Shown: positions 54,957 to 64,000 of the stretch, piece after piece
Numbering within the stretch: the stretch's first letter is position 1
Layout: every line of letters starts with the position of its first letter
From: Anaerobiospirillum sp. NML120448
GTDB taxonomy: Bacteria > Pseudomonadota > Gammaproteobacteria > Enterobacterales > Succinivibrionaceae
Length of the DNA: 64,000 nt
Reading direction: 5' to 3'
Assembly: GCF_023050945.1 (NCBI RefSeq)
Contig: NZ_JALKIM010000006.1
Location: 28,365-92,364 of the forward strand
Translations under genes and position numbers: made by a program
The notes under the pieces: model-generated
Database searches by the model: none
Told to the model about the DNA's origin: nothing
What the model saw: only the letters and a program-made list of their open reading frames with translations

Positions 54957-56057
54957 TTGTTACGTAGTGATTTTAATTTTGATTTACCTCATGAGCTCAT
55001 TGCTAACTTCCCTTCACCAGAGCGTACCGCTTGTCGCATGTTGTGTTTGGATGGCAATAGTGGAGCTTTAGAAGATAAGATTTTTATCGATTTAAAGCAG
55101 TATTTAAAGCCTGGTGATCTCTTAGTCTTTAATGATACTAAGGTTATTCCTGCTCGTATTTATGGCCAAAAAGATACTGGTGGCAAATGTGAGTTTTTAA
55201 TTGAGCGTATCTTAAGTCCTACTCAAGCCCTTAGTCATATTAAAGCCTCTAAGTCACCTAAGGCTATGTCTACTATTTTAGTAGGTGATGAGCAAAACCC
55301 ACACAAATACACTATTAAGGTATTAGGCCGTCAAGGTGCGCTGTTCCATATTGAAAGTACTGATGGGCATGAGATCTTATCCATTCTTAATGATATTGGT
55401 CATATCCCGTTACCTCCTTATATTGAAAGACCAGATGAGAATGTAGATCGTGATCGTTACCAGACTGTTTACTCTCGAGCTCCAGGTGCCGTAGCTGCTC
55501 CTACAGCAGGTTTACATTTTGATAATGCTCAGCTTGAAGATCTTAAAGCTTATGGCGTGGATATGGCTTTTGTCACCCTGCACGTAGGTGCTGGTACTTT
55601 CCAGCCTGTGCGTGAGGACGACATCCTAAATCACCATATGCACAGTGAATATGTGCAATTGTCCCAAGAGGTAGCAGATAAAGTAATTGCTACTCACCAA
55701 AGAGGGGGACGAGTGATTGCCGTAGGCACTACTGCGGTACGTTCTTTAGAAAGTGCTGCTACCAATGCTAAAAAGATGGGGCTTACTCAGGAGATTGCTC
55801 CTTTTTATGATGATACCTCCATCTTTATTTACCCAGGCTATAAGTATCAAGTAGTGGATGCTCTTATTACTAACTTCCACTTGCCTGAATCAACTTTAAT
55901 TATGTTGGTTTGTGCTTTTGCTGGTTATAAAAATACCCTTGATGCTTATAAGCACGCTGTAGATCAAGGTTATAAGTTCTTTAGTTATGGCGATTGTATG
56001 TTTATTCAAAAGCGCACTAAAGAAATTGATCTGCCACCATCAGCTCTTAATGAGTAA
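54957..56057 (+). CDS. queA: S-adenosylmethionine:tRNA ribosyltransferase-isomerase
   Basis: Makes epoxyqueuosine in tRNA from preQ1-tRNA. 366 residues (E. coli 356). I take the TTG at 54957 as start: AAAGGG is about 8 nt upstream and the product then begins [11 protein letters not shown], in register with E. coli MRVTDFSFELP; the GTG at 54948 touches the ribosome site. Conserved blocks: [65 protein letters not shown] (the last near residues 280-305). tgt follows after 38 bases. Confidence 0.95.
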   Translation: MLRSDFNFDLPHELIANFPSPERTACRMLCLDGNSGALEDKIFIDLKQYLKPGDLLVFNDTKVIPARIYGQKDTGGKCEFLIERILSPTQALSHIKASKSPKAMSTILVGDEQNPHKYTIKVLGRQGALFHIESTDGHEILSILNDIGHIPLPPYIERPDENVDRDRYQTVYSRAPGAVAAPTAGLHFDNAQLEDLKAYGVDMAFVTLHVGAGTFQPVREDDILNHHMHSEYVQLSQEVADKVIATHQRGGRVIAVGTTAVRSLESAATNAKKMGLTQEIAPFYDDTSIFIYPGYKYQVVDALITNFHLPESTLIMLVCAFAGYKNTLDAYKHAVDQGYKFFSYGDCMFIQKRTKEIDLPPSALNE

Positions 56058-56089
56058 GTTTTTATTAATATTTATTAACCAAGATTTGA

Positions 56090-57211
<1,122 letters not shown>

Positions 57212-57230
57212 TGCTTGTTTTGTTTGCTCT

Positions 57231-57267
57231 GCTGGATAGGCATGCTATGCATAGCAGTCTATCCAGC
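57231..57267 (+). terminator. Hairpin after tgt
   Basis: GCTGGATAG (57231-57239) pairs with CTATCCAGC (57259-57267); an inner TGCTA/TAGCA hairpin fills the loop. No T run, so termination may be Rho-dependent. Confidence 0.6.
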
Positions 57268-57414
57268 TAGCATAACGTGCTATGTTTATACTAAGAAATA
57301 GCAAAGCATTATCTCGTATGATTAATAGGTCTTGATTAGCTGTTAGGCTTAATTAAAATAGATAGCTTATTACTTTATTTGTTTTGGTTAGCATAATAAT
57401 TTAAAAAGCGCATA

Positions 57415-57443
57415 TTTATCAAAAATGTGCGTGACTATATAAT
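57415..57443 (+). promoter_or_regulatory. Promoter of yajC-secD-secF
   Basis: -35 TTTATC (57415-57420), 17-base spacer, perfect -10 TATAAT (57438-57443). Predicted start near 57450. Confidence 0.7.
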
Positions 57444-57475
57444 CAAGTCCTGATATTTTTTACATAATAATATTT

Positions 57476-57627
57476 AAGTGAGTAGGACATCGCTCACTTA
57501 AAGACTTTCGATAATAAGAAAGTTGTTCTTTGGCTCACTAATTAAGTGATCAAAGAAAGAAGTTCTCTTGACAAGAATTAGTTAACTTTTGGCAAAGAGA
57601 ACCCTTCAGGCTTGCCTGTAGGAGGTG
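57476..57627 (+). promoter_or_regulatory. Structured leader RNA of yajC-secDF
   Basis: Five hairpins read directly: AAGTGAG/CTCACTT (57476-57499), ACTTTC/GAAAGT (57504-57523), TTCTTTG/CAAAGAA with inner CACT/AGTG (57526-57557), GTTCTCTT/AAGAGAAC (57562-57602) and CAGGC/GCCTG (57607-57618). They end at AGGAGGTG (57620-57627). Such density in an AT-rich spacer suggests a regulatory RNA; I cannot match it to a known riboswitch. Confidence 0.55.
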
Positions 57628-57634
57628 TCAGTCT

Positions 57635-57700
57635 ATGCTGGTTAAGATATGTAGTTTAGTTAGCTTTACTCTTATCCTTAAGGCTTTTTTTATTCAATAA
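57635..57700 (+). CDS. Candidate 21-residue leader peptide upstream of yajC-secDF
   Basis: ATG at 57635 lies 7 nt after AGGAGGTG, the strongest ribosome site in this part of the window. The ORF encodes MLVKICSLVSFTLILKAFFI plus a final Gln, then TAA at 57698-57700, 25 bases before the yajC start. The peptide is almost wholly hydrophobic with two Lys, like a bare signal sequence. Leader or arrest peptides that sense export are known upstream of sec genes (SecM for secA, VemP for secDF2 in Vibrio), but those are much longer. A role here as an export or membrane-insertion sensor is inference; the ribosome site itself is seen. Confidence 0.55.
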   Translation: MLVKICSLVSFTLILKAFFIQ

Positions 57701-57725
57701 TTCACTTTTTGTCATAGGTAACATC

Positions 57726-58058
57726 ATGAACATCATTTCAGTTGCTCATGCTGCCGAAGGTGCTCCAGCTCCAGGCGGTGATATGAGTATGCTCATTATC
57801 CTTGTGGTCTGTATGGTCGCTGTATATTTCTTTGTTATGCGTCCAAACAATAAGAAGCGCAAGGAGATGCAAAACCTTTTAGACGGCTTAGCTGTTGGCG
57901 ATGAGGTTTTAACCAATGGTGGTATCGCTGGTAAGGTTGTAAAGCTCCCAGAGAACAAGGACTACGTTATGATTGGCGTAGGTAAGGACGTTGTTCTTCA
58001 GATGAAGCGTAACTACATCGTTGCCGTTTTACCAAAGGGCACCATTGAGAGCATGTAA
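57726..58058 (+). CDS. yajC: Sec translocon accessory protein YajC
   Basis: 110 residues (E. coli 110). A short N-terminus with SVAHAAEGAPAPGG, one transmembrane segment (about 20-38, MLIILVVCMVAVYFFVMRP) and a small cytoplasmic domain with NNKKRKEMQNLLDGLAVGDEV and TNGGIAGKVVKL. YajC associates with SecDF. It is the first full gene of the operon, downstream of the leader ORF; AGG sits weakly before its ATG, which allows translational dependence on the leader. Confidence 0.96.
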   Translation: MNIISVAHAAEGAPAPGGDMSMLIILVVCMVAVYFFVMRPNNKKRKEMQNLLDGLAVGDEVLTNGGIAGKVVKLPENKDYVMIGVGKDVVLQMKRNYIVAVLPKGTIESM

Positions 58059-58105
58059 TTGATTTGCGTGTCTGTTTTGTTTTAATTTTTAAACAAAATA
58101 TCGCA

Positions 58106-58164
58106 CCTTAGTCTTGTAATAAAGACTAAGGGCCTGTGCCCTATAAGCTTTAGTCTTATAGGGC
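58106..58164 (+). promoter_or_regulatory. Two perfect 10-bp hairpins between yajC and secD
   Basis: CCTTAGTCTT/AAGACTAAGG (58106-58131, loop GTAATA) and GCCCTATAAG/CTTATAGGGC (58138-58164, 7-nt loop) stand side by side in the 197-base yajC-secD gap. Neither has a T run, so they look like processing or stability elements rather than terminators. Confidence 0.7.
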
Positions 58165-58255
58165 AGAGCCTATAGCTACTGTGCTTTAAGCTTGAGTAGC
58201 TTGCTTACATGATCAAGGTTTTAGGGCCTTGACTATAGCTTGTTTGAGATGAATT

Positions 58256-60136
58256 GTGATTAATAAATTTCCTTGGTGGAAGAACTTAATGGTATTTGCC
58301 ATTATTGCCATTGGTTTCTTCTACGCCATACCGAATTTGTATGGTGAAGATCCAGCCTTGCAAGTAACAGGAACAAATGGAAACCCTGTTTCTCAAGAAG
58401 TTGCCACTCAGGTGGAGAATCTTCTTGCTAGCAAAAACATTAAAGGTGTTTATGAGCTAGATGAGCAAGGACAGCTTCTGATCCGTTTTGATACTACTGA
58501 AACCCAGATTATGGCCAAAGATTTGGTGCAATCTTATTTGGGTGATCGCTATATTACTGCTTTAAACTTGGCTCCAGCCACTCCAGCTTTCATGCGTTCT
58601 TTAGGCATGAATCCATTGAAGTTAGGTCTTGATCTTCGTGGTGGCGTGCACTTCTTAATGGAAGTTGATATGGATGAGGCTATGAAGAAGATGAGAACTC
58701 AATTAGTTTCTGATCTTCGTAATGAGCTTCGTCAAAACAATATCCGTCTTTCAGGCGCTCGTGCCGAGGGCAATGATGTTGTTATTTCCTTTAGAGATGC
58801 TCAAAGCCGTGATGCTGCAGCCGACTTATTAAAGAAGAATCACCGTGATTTTGTATTCCAAAATTATGAGCGTGAGGGTTCTTATTTAGTTCGTGCTTCT
58901 ATGACTGAGGCTCGTTTAAGCCAAATTAGAACTTCTGCTGTTGATCAAAACATCAATATTTTACGTAACCGTGTTAATGAGCTTGGTGTAGCTGAGCCTT
59001 TAATTCAAAGACAGGGTGCTGAGCGTGTAGTAGTTGAGTTGCCTGGCGTGCAAGATACTGCTCGTGCTAAGGAAATCTTAGGTGCAACTGCAACTTTAGA
59101 GTTCCGCTTAGTAGATTCTAATGCTGATGTTAATGCCGCTATGCAAGGTAGAGTTCCTCCAGGAGATGAACTGCACTACGATAAGAACGGCTATCCTGTA
59201 ATCTTAGAAAAGCGCGTTATTTTAACTGGTGATCATATTGTTGATGCCTCCTCATCAACTGATGAAAATGGTCGTCCTCAAGTAAACATTTCTTTGGATG
59301 CTCGTGGCGGCTCTATTATGTCTGAGTTCACCAAAGATAATGTTGGCAAGGCAATGGCTACTAACTTTATTGAGTTTAAGGTAGTAGAGAATACTGATCC
59401 TAACGCTCCAAAGATTGGTCAGCCAGGTTATAAGCCAAAGTTTAAGAAAGTTGAGCAAGTTATTAACGTGGCTACTATTCAGTCTCGTTTAGGCTCTAAC
59501 TTCCGTATTACTGGTATTGACTCAGCTCGTGAGGCTCATAATTTAGCCTTGTTATTACGTGCTGGTGCCTTGATTGCTCCTATTCAAATTGTTGAAGAGC
59601 GTACTATCGGTCCTTCTTTAGGTCAAGAAAACATCGATAACAGCTTACGTGCTATGCTCTACGGCTTTACCGCCTTAGGTGTATTCATGGTTATCTACTA
59701 TAAGGCCTTTGGTCTAGTAGCTAACTTAGCTTTACTCTTTAACTTAGTATTAGTAGTAGGCGTAATGTCTATGGTTCCTGGTGCTACCATGACCTTGCCA
59801 GGTATGGCTGGTATTGTGCTGACTATTGGTATGGCTGTGGATGCTAACGTACTGATTTATGAACGTATTCGTGAAGAATTGCGGCAAGGACGATCGGTAC
59901 AAGTTGCTATTAATGAAGGCTATGATAGAGCGTTCTCAACCATTGCCGACTCTAATATTACCTCCTTTATTACGGCCTTAATCCTCTTTATGGTTGGTAC
60001 AGGTGCAGTAAAAGGCTTTGCTTTAGTATTAATGATTGGTCTAGCTTCCTCTATGTTTACCTCTGTAACAGCTTGTCGTGCTGTGGTAAATATTGTTTGG
60101 GGCGGTAAGACAAATCTTAAGAAGCTTAGCATTTAA
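58256..60136 (+). CDS. secD: Protein translocase subunit SecD
   Basis: Uses the proton-motive force to pull proteins across the membrane with SecF. 626 residues (E. coli 615), GTG start giving VINKFPWWK... in register with E. coli MLNRYPLWK. One N-terminal TM, then a large periplasmic part with [22 protein letters not shown] and [31 protein letters not shown] (about 230-262), and a C-terminal cluster of five TM helices with [21 protein letters not shown] near 520. ends in KLSI as in E. coli. secF starts 11 bases later. Confidence 0.96.
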   Translation: MINKFPWWKNLMVFAIIAIGFFYAIPNLYGEDPALQVTGTNGNPVSQEVATQVENLLASKNIKGVYELDEQGQLLIRFDTTETQIMAKDLVQSYLGDRYITALNLAPATPAFMRSLGMNPLKLGLDLRGGVHFLMEVDMDEAMKKMRTQLVSDLRNELRQNNIRLSGARAEGNDVVISFRDAQSRDAAADLLKKNHRDFVFQNYEREGSYLVRASMTEARLSQIRTSAVDQNINILRNRVNELGVAEPLIQRQGAERVVVELPGVQDTARAKEILGATATLEFRLVDSNADVNAAMQGRVPPGDELHYDKNGYPVILEKRVILTGDHIVDASSSTDENGRPQVNISLDARGGSIMSEFTKDNVGKAMATNFIEFKVVENTDPNAPKIGQPGYKPKFKKVEQVINVATIQSRLGSNFRITGIDSAREAHNLALLLRAGALIAPIQIVEERTIGPSLGQENIDNSLRAMLYGFTALGVFMVIYYKAFGLVANLALLFNLVLVVGVMSMVPGATMTLPGMAGIVLTIGMAVDANVLIYERIREELRQGRSVQVAINEGYDRAFSTIADSNITSFITALILFMVGTGAVKGFALVLMIGLASSMFTSVTACRAVVNIVWGGKTNLKKLSI

Positions 60137-60147
60137 GGGAGAACATA

Positions 60148-61092
60148 ATGTTACAGTTTATTAAAGATACAACTGTTATCCCTTTTATGAAAATCAAGGG
60201 CTTGGTGGAGATACTATGCTTAGTCTTAGTTATAGCCTCCATTGGCTCTATGGTAGTAAAAGGTCTTAACTGGGGTTTAGACTTTACTGGCGGTATTGTG
60301 GTTGAAACTCACTACACCAAAGCTATGGATCTTGAAACGGTTCGTAAAGCTTATTCTCAAGAAGGTATTGAGGGTGTAGTTCAGCACTTTGGTTCTACTC
60401 GTGATGTTATGATTCGTGTAGCTCCAAAGGACGATTTAAATCAGCAATTTGTAACCACTAAGATTCAAGAGGCTTCTTACAAGCTCGATCCACAATCTTC
60501 TATTACTCGTTCTGAGTATGTAGGCCCTTCAGTTGGTGCTGAATTAGTTGAAAGTGGTATTGTAGCTATCGTAGTTTCTTTAGTAGCCATTTTGATTTAT
60601 ATCGCTTTCCGCTTTGAGTGGAGAATGGCTACAGGTGCAGTAATTTCGCTAGCTTATGACGTAATTGTAGTTATGGGCTGCTTTAGCTTCTGGCAGATTG
60701 AGTACGACTTAACTGTACTTGCTGCTGTGCTTACTGTGCTCGGTTACTCACTTAACGATAAGATCGTAGTATTCGATCGTATTCGTGAAAATGCTAGCCG
60801 TCTGCCTCACGATATGAGTATGGATCGCTTGTTTGATGTTTCTTTAACTCAAACTCTTTCCCGTACTATTATTACCTCTGGTACCACCATGATCACTGTT
60901 TTAGCCCTTTTATTCTTTGGCGGTGACATGATTTTTGGCTTCTCCTTAGCCTTAACCATTGGTATCGTGTTTGGTACTATTTCCTCTATTTATGTGGCTT
61001 CTACTTGGGCATTATTATTAAAGATTGAGCGTAAGAACTTAATCCCTAAGAAGGTTGAGCGTAAAGAAGAAGAATATGAGACTATGGACTAA
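60148..61092 (+). CDS. secF: Protein translocase subunit SecF
   Basis: 314 residues (E. coli 323). First TM near 20-38, then GLNWGLDFTGGIVVETHY, periplasmic domain, YVGPSVGAELVESG and five C-terminal helices with LGYSLNDKIVVFDRIREN, the SecF signature near 203. GGGAGA precedes the ATG. Last gene of the yajC-secD-secF operon; a strong terminator follows. Confidence 0.97.
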   Translation: MLQFIKDTTVIPFMKIKGLVEILCLVLVIASIGSMVVKGLNWGLDFTGGIVVETHYTKAMDLETVRKAYSQEGIEGVVQHFGSTRDVMIRVAPKDDLNQQFVTTKIQEASYKLDPQSSITRSEYVGPSVGAELVESGIVAIVVSLVAILIYIAFRFEWRMATGAVISLAYDVIVVMGCFSFWQIEYDLTVLAAVLTVLGYSLNDKIVVFDRIRENASRLPHDMSMDRLFDVSLTQTLSRTIITSGTTMITVLALLFFGGDMIFGFSLALTIGIVFGTISSIYVASTWALLLKIERKNLIPKKVERKEEEYETMD

Positions 61093-61116
61093 GGTCTAGT
61101 CTTCCTTAGCTCCAAT

Positions 61117-61157
61117 AAAAAATCCCAAGGTAGATAAACTATCTTGGGATTTTTTTG
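61117..61157. terminator. Bidirectional terminator, secF / smpB
   Basis: AAAAAATCCCAAGGTAG (61117-61133) pairs with CTATCTTGGGATTTTTTT (61139-61156), one G-T pair, flanked by A and T runs. Confidence 0.93.
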
Positions 61158-61180
61158 CGCTATAAGGATAGCAAACAAGA

Positions 61181-61657
61181 TTAGGCTGATTTTTTCATCA
61201 CGCGAGCTTTCTCACGCTGCCATTGGCGCTCTTTGAGGCTATCTCGCTTGTCATGTTCTTGCTTACCACGAGCTAGACCAATTTCAAGCTTAGCCCAAGA
61301 GCCCTTCCAATATAGACGTAAAGGCATAATAGTGTAGCCTTGACGTTGGGATTGGCCCATTAATTTATTGATCTCTTTGCGATTCATAAGTAGGGTACGT
61401 GTTCTGGTAGGATCACATACTACAAAGGCACAAGAGGTCTTTAAAGGATTAATAGTGGCACCAATTAAAAGAATTTGGCCATCTTTTACCATTACATAGG
61501 CCTCAGAAATATTAGCCTTGCCAGAGCGCAAGGATTTAACTTCCCAACCTTGTAAAGATAAGCCTGCCTCATAACGCTCTTCGATAAAGTAATCATGCTT
61601 CGCACGACGATTAACAGCGATTTCTGAACCGCCGCTAGTCTTTTTCTTAGCTGCCAT
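61181..61657 (-). CDS. smpB: SsrA-binding protein
   Basis: Binds tmRNA for rescue of stalled ribosomes. 158 residues (E. coli 160). Conserved blocks: NRRAKHDYFIEERYEAGLSLQGWEVKSLRSGKANI (about 16-50), LLIGATINPL, RTRTLLMNRKEIN and the C-terminal basic tail beginning at LARGKQEHDKRDSLKER, which enters the mRNA channel. Ends in Lys-Ser-Ala. Convergent with secF. tmRNA (ssrA), often downstream of smpB, is not here. Confidence 0.97.
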   Translation of the reverse strand: MAAKKKTSGGSEIAVNRRAKHDYFIEERYEAGLSLQGWEVKSLRSGKANISEAYVMVKDGQILLIGATINPLKTSCAFVVCDPTRTRTLLMNRKEINKLMGQSQRQGYTIMPLRLYWKGSWAKLEIGLARGKQEHDKRDSLKERQWQREKARVMKKSA

Positions 61658-62080
61658 TTTGATTTGTCTCTTAGAGCTATTAATAATTTAGAGTGTAATG
61701 TTGAGCAACATCTTATTACACAGCTAAAACCAAGATATCATATCATTTAGTGGCTTGTAGCAAAAGTTTTGTAATTTAAATTCTGATAGCTACAAAAAAC
61801 CTCTATATATTTCACTTTTTTGCACTTTTATTGTTTATCTACCATATTTTTCTTAAAGATTTATTTTTTTGTTGCGATAAGCTGATAAGCTTAGGAAAAT
61901 TTGAGCCTAATGTAAGTCACATATCATTGGTCAAAATGCTAATATACGTTGATCCAAATTAAGCAGGATAAGGACTACATCTTATTATAGTTGTTAGTAA
62001 GCAAGCTTTCCTAAGTTCAGCTATTGGCGCATGGCGTTGATTTTATTGCGGGTCTAAAGATCGGACTAAAAGGTTTTGTT
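61658..62080. other. smpB-chemoreceptor divergent intergenic region
   Basis: 423 AT-rich bases containing the smpB promoter area and, on the plus strand, a sigma-28-type promoter at 61854-61880. No ORF or RNA gene seen. Confidence 0.7.
61854..61880 (+). promoter_or_regulatory. Sigma-28 (FliA)-type promoter of the chemoreceptor gene
   Basis: TAAAGATT (61854-61861), 11-base spacer, TGCGATAA (61873-61880). The FliA consensus is TAAAGTTT, 11 bases, GCCGATAA; 13 of 16 positions match with ideal spacing. Confidence 0.75.
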
Positions 62081-63847
62081 ATGAGTACAATTAAAGATAA
62101 AGAAAACCAAAATAAGGGATCTGACTTAAATGATGAGTCTACCCCAAAGACCCAAGTAAATCTTGATCGACCTCATTTGCCTTTCTTTAAAGCTTTATTT
62201 AGCTTTCATTTTGGCGGCATGTCCATTATTCATCGCCTTTATTTGTGCGTAGGCTTAACCTTTTTCTTATTCTTATTAGCAACATTAGTTGTTGTCTATA
62301 TGACTAACCAAGTTAATGGTAGCCACGATCGCTCAGGTGTGCGTTCTGTGGTTAGAACCTCTAATTTGGTGGGCAATGATATTTTATCGGTAGAAGAATC
62401 GATACGTCAGCTGTTTGTCAAAAACTCAGATGAGAATTTAGCTATTAGCGAGCTGAAGAGTGCAGTAGGTTCTATGGATAAAAACCTTTCTGCCTTAAAT
62501 GAAGAAATTAACAAGCTTAGTGATGAAACTGTAAAAAGCACTCTTAACAACAAATATTATGATAAGGCTCGTTCTTTAGTTTCTCAGCTTAGTCAAAGTG
62601 CTAATACTATTGCCAATGTATACCACATTGATCGTCAGCGTGCTGTGAAGTTGGCTTATGACCAGACATCTTTATATAGCATGCCTGCTCTTTATCAATT
62701 ACGTAATTTAGTGACTTACTTAAATAATCGTAATTTAGCAGATCAGGCTATAGTCGATAAGATGATGCGCTATGTTGAGTACTGCTTATTCATTGGTTTG
62801 GGTATTGCTCTGTGCGTTATTGTTCTTACTAATATCACCATTCGTCACTCTTTAAGAAGAGATACAGGCATTTTACTACGCCGCTTGCAGTCTATGGCTC
62901 AGGGTGATTTAAGAGATAAAGTAGAGCTCAAAGCTCAAGATGAAATTGGCTCTATTGGCCGTTTGGTAGATCACGTAGTAGCCAATACTAATGGTACTTT
63001 AACAGTAGTAAAAAATGACATAGAAAAGCTCTATGATATGGTGCATACCAATTTACGTACTATTAATGCTACTAATGAGGCTATTTCTGTACAAAGAAAT
63101 ACTGCTCAAAGCGTAGCCAGCTCTACCTCAGAGATGGAAATTGCTGTTGAAAAGGTAACGGAATTTGCTAAATCTACCTTAGACGAGGTTAAGTCTGCTG
63201 AGGAAGCATCCGATACTTGTCGCCGTACCATGCAAGACAATATTACCACTACCCATACTTTATCTGATCGCCTAAGAGCTTCATCTGAGGCTATTAATAA
63301 GATTCATATGATGAGCTCTCAAATTAAGGCTATTGTGAAAACTATTGCTGATATTGCAGATCAGACCAACTTATTAGCTTTAAATGCCACCATTGAGTCA
63401 GCTCGTGCAGGCGAGTCAGGCCGTGGCTTTGCTATTGTGGCTGATGAAATTCGTGATTTGGCCATTAGAACAGCCAAGTCTACTAAGGAAGTAAGTAATA
63501 CTATTAATCTTTTGGAAAATGCTGTAACCAATTCAGTTGATGTGATGGCTACTTGTGAGGGACAAATGAGTAATTCCCTACAACAAAGCTCCAGAGCCAA
63601 TTCTTCCATTGAAGAGATTATGGGTATTATTGCTACCATTTCTGACATGTCAGAGCAAATTGTAATGTCTTGTCAGCAACAAACCAGTTCTGCCTCTGAA
63701 ATTAACCAATCTATTGCTCATATTTCTAAGTTGGCTGAAGATAGCTATGAGCAAATGGCAGAGTTACAGACCAATATGGATGAGCTTAACAATTTAGCTA
63801 CTAACCAATCTCAAGAGATTAGCAAATTCCAGCTTAGCGATAAGTAG
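62081..63847 (+). CDS. Methyl-accepting chemotaxis protein
   Basis: Chemoreceptor of 588 residues from the ATG at 62081 (AAAGG 8 nt upstream; an earlier start at 62024 lacks a ribosome site). TM1 about 52-75, a helical four-helix-bundle-like periplasmic domain (about 76-225), TM2 about 232-255, a HAMP domain ([26 protein letters not shown], near 273-300, overall), then the signalling helix with the hairpin tip [18 protein letters not shown] and [21 protein letters not shown] around 425-465. No NWETF-type CheR pentapeptide at the end. A sigma-28-type promoter upstream ties it to the flagellar regulon. The ligand is unknown. Confidence 0.93.
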   Translation: MSTIKDKENQNKGSDLNDESTPKTQVNLDRPHLPFFKALFSFHFGGMSIIHRLYLCVGLTFFLFLLATLVVVYMTNQVNGSHDRSGVRSVVRTSNLVGNDILSVEESIRQLFVKNSDENLAISELKSAVGSMDKNLSALNEEINKLSDETVKSTLNNKYYDKARSLVSQLSQSANTIANVYHIDRQRAVKLAYDQTSLYSMPALYQLRNLVTYLNNRNLADQAIVDKMMRYVEYCLFIGLGIALCVIVLTNITIRHSLRRDTGILLRRLQSMAQGDLRDKVELKAQDEIGSIGRLVDHVVANTNGTLTVVKNDIEKLYDMVHTNLRTINATNEAISVQRNTAQSVASSTSEMEIAVEKVTEFAKSTLDEVKSAEEASDTCRRTMQDNITTTHTLSDRLRASSEAINKIHMMSSQIKAIVKTIADIADQTNLLALNATIESARAGESGRGFAIVADEIRDLAIRTAKSTKEVSNTINLLENAVTNSVDVMATCEGQMSNSLQQSSRANSSIEEIMGIIATISDMSEQIVMSCQQQTSSASEINQSIAHISKLAEDSYEQMAELQTNMDELNNLATNQSQEISKFQLSDK

Positions 63848-64000
63848 TATTATCGAACTTTAGCAAAGGCTTATAGTAGTTACGCGTGAGAACATTATCA
63901 AGTTTAAAAACATTGATTTTATGGGATTTTATGTTTTCGAAATCGATAATTTTTAGGAAAAGTTTTGACGACCTAAAATTATGGATAAAGACTTGAAAAA

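Larger units (their letters stand above)
57212..57725. other. tgt-yajC intergenic region: promoter and structured leader
   Basis: 514 bases. After the tgt hairpin and an AT-rich stretch, a good promoter (57415-57443) starts a ~275-nt leader with five successive inverted repeats (57476-57499, 57504-57523, 57526-57557, 57562-57602, 57607-57618), a very strong ribosome site and a 21-codon ORF (57635-57700). Confidence 0.75.

Noticed and set aside
61658..62080. tmRNA gene next to smpB
   Set aside because: No tRNA-Ala-like ends or tag-peptide ORF could be found on either side of smpB.
63848..64000. A further gene starting near 63982 (ATGGATAAAGAC...)
   Set aside because: Only about six codons are inside the window and no ribosome site precedes the ATG; a partial gene cannot be supported.

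Overview
This window looks like chromosome of a motile, AT-rich (roughly 40% GC by eye) gammaproteobacterium, most likely a member or close relative of the Succinivibrionaceae. The placement rests on E. coli-like gene neighbourhoods: ispB/rplU-rpmA-obgE, folA/apaH, perM/bepA, dnaQ/rnhA/mltD, ligA-zipA/cysZ-ptsI-crr, queA-tgt-yajC-secD-secF and pyrB-pyrI. The family assignment is an inference. No prophage, CRISPR array or intact insertion sequence is visible. Nearly everything is housekeeping.

Layout. 1-5160: ispB (cut by the left edge), rplU-rpmA behind a long structured leader, obgE, folA, apaH. 5693-8589: dnaG with a ~300-residue glycine/proline/glutamine-rich linker. 8672-13571: tRNA(CAT), a SlyB-like lipoprotein, an RlmD-type rRNA methyltransferase, a nitroreductase, pyrI/pyrB and tRNA-Trp. 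13838-18290: tandem repeats, an MBL-fold hydrolase, gloA, and a giant low-complexity protein directly before rimI, whose ends look like HolD (psi). 18351-23576: an unusual minus-strand group made of a 1270-residue HEAGH + VWA protein, a one-TM protein and the N-terminal half of a TnpB. 24084-31004: pbgA/yejM, cnoX/ybbN, perM, bepA. 31036-38903: a DUF2066-type protein, purM, two orphan proteins, a sugar-binding protein, gmhA, dnaQ. 39789-47938: rnhA, mltD, a LysR regulator, ligA-zipA, cysZ. 48038-50508: ptsI and crr, both apparently degenerate. 50786-54151: a small coiled-coil protein, pntA-pntB. 54957-61092: queA, tgt, yajC-secD-secF. 61181-64000: smpB and a chemoreceptor behind a sigma-28-type promoter.

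Five things stand out. (1) The EIIA-Glc homologue has lost both active-site histidines (Asn and Thr instead), and the neighbouring enzyme I homologue lacks the catalytic cysteine and other PEP-site residues; ptsH and cysK are absent from their usual place. This suggests a phosphotransfer-dead PTS remnant. (2) yajC-secDF follows a ~275-nt leader with five predicted hairpins, a very strong ribosome binding site and a 21-codon hydrophobic ORF. This is a candidate export-sensing or attenuation leader. (3) The rplU leader can form mutually exclusive hairpins that hide or free the ribosome binding site. (4) DnaG and the HolD candidate both carry very long low-complexity linkers, which suggests a long-tether replisome. 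(5) A truncated, apparently translated TnpB WED/REC half ends at the RuvC boundary and sits in a possible operon.

A background theme is GC-richer, self-complementary, locally repeated DNA. Each intergenic island has its own repeat words (for example 3 x 36 bp and 3 x 22 bp), and similar DNA inside genes encodes Ala/Ser/Gly- or Gln/Gly/Pro-rich inserts. All calls come from reading the sequence; no database search, alignment program or RNA folding was run.
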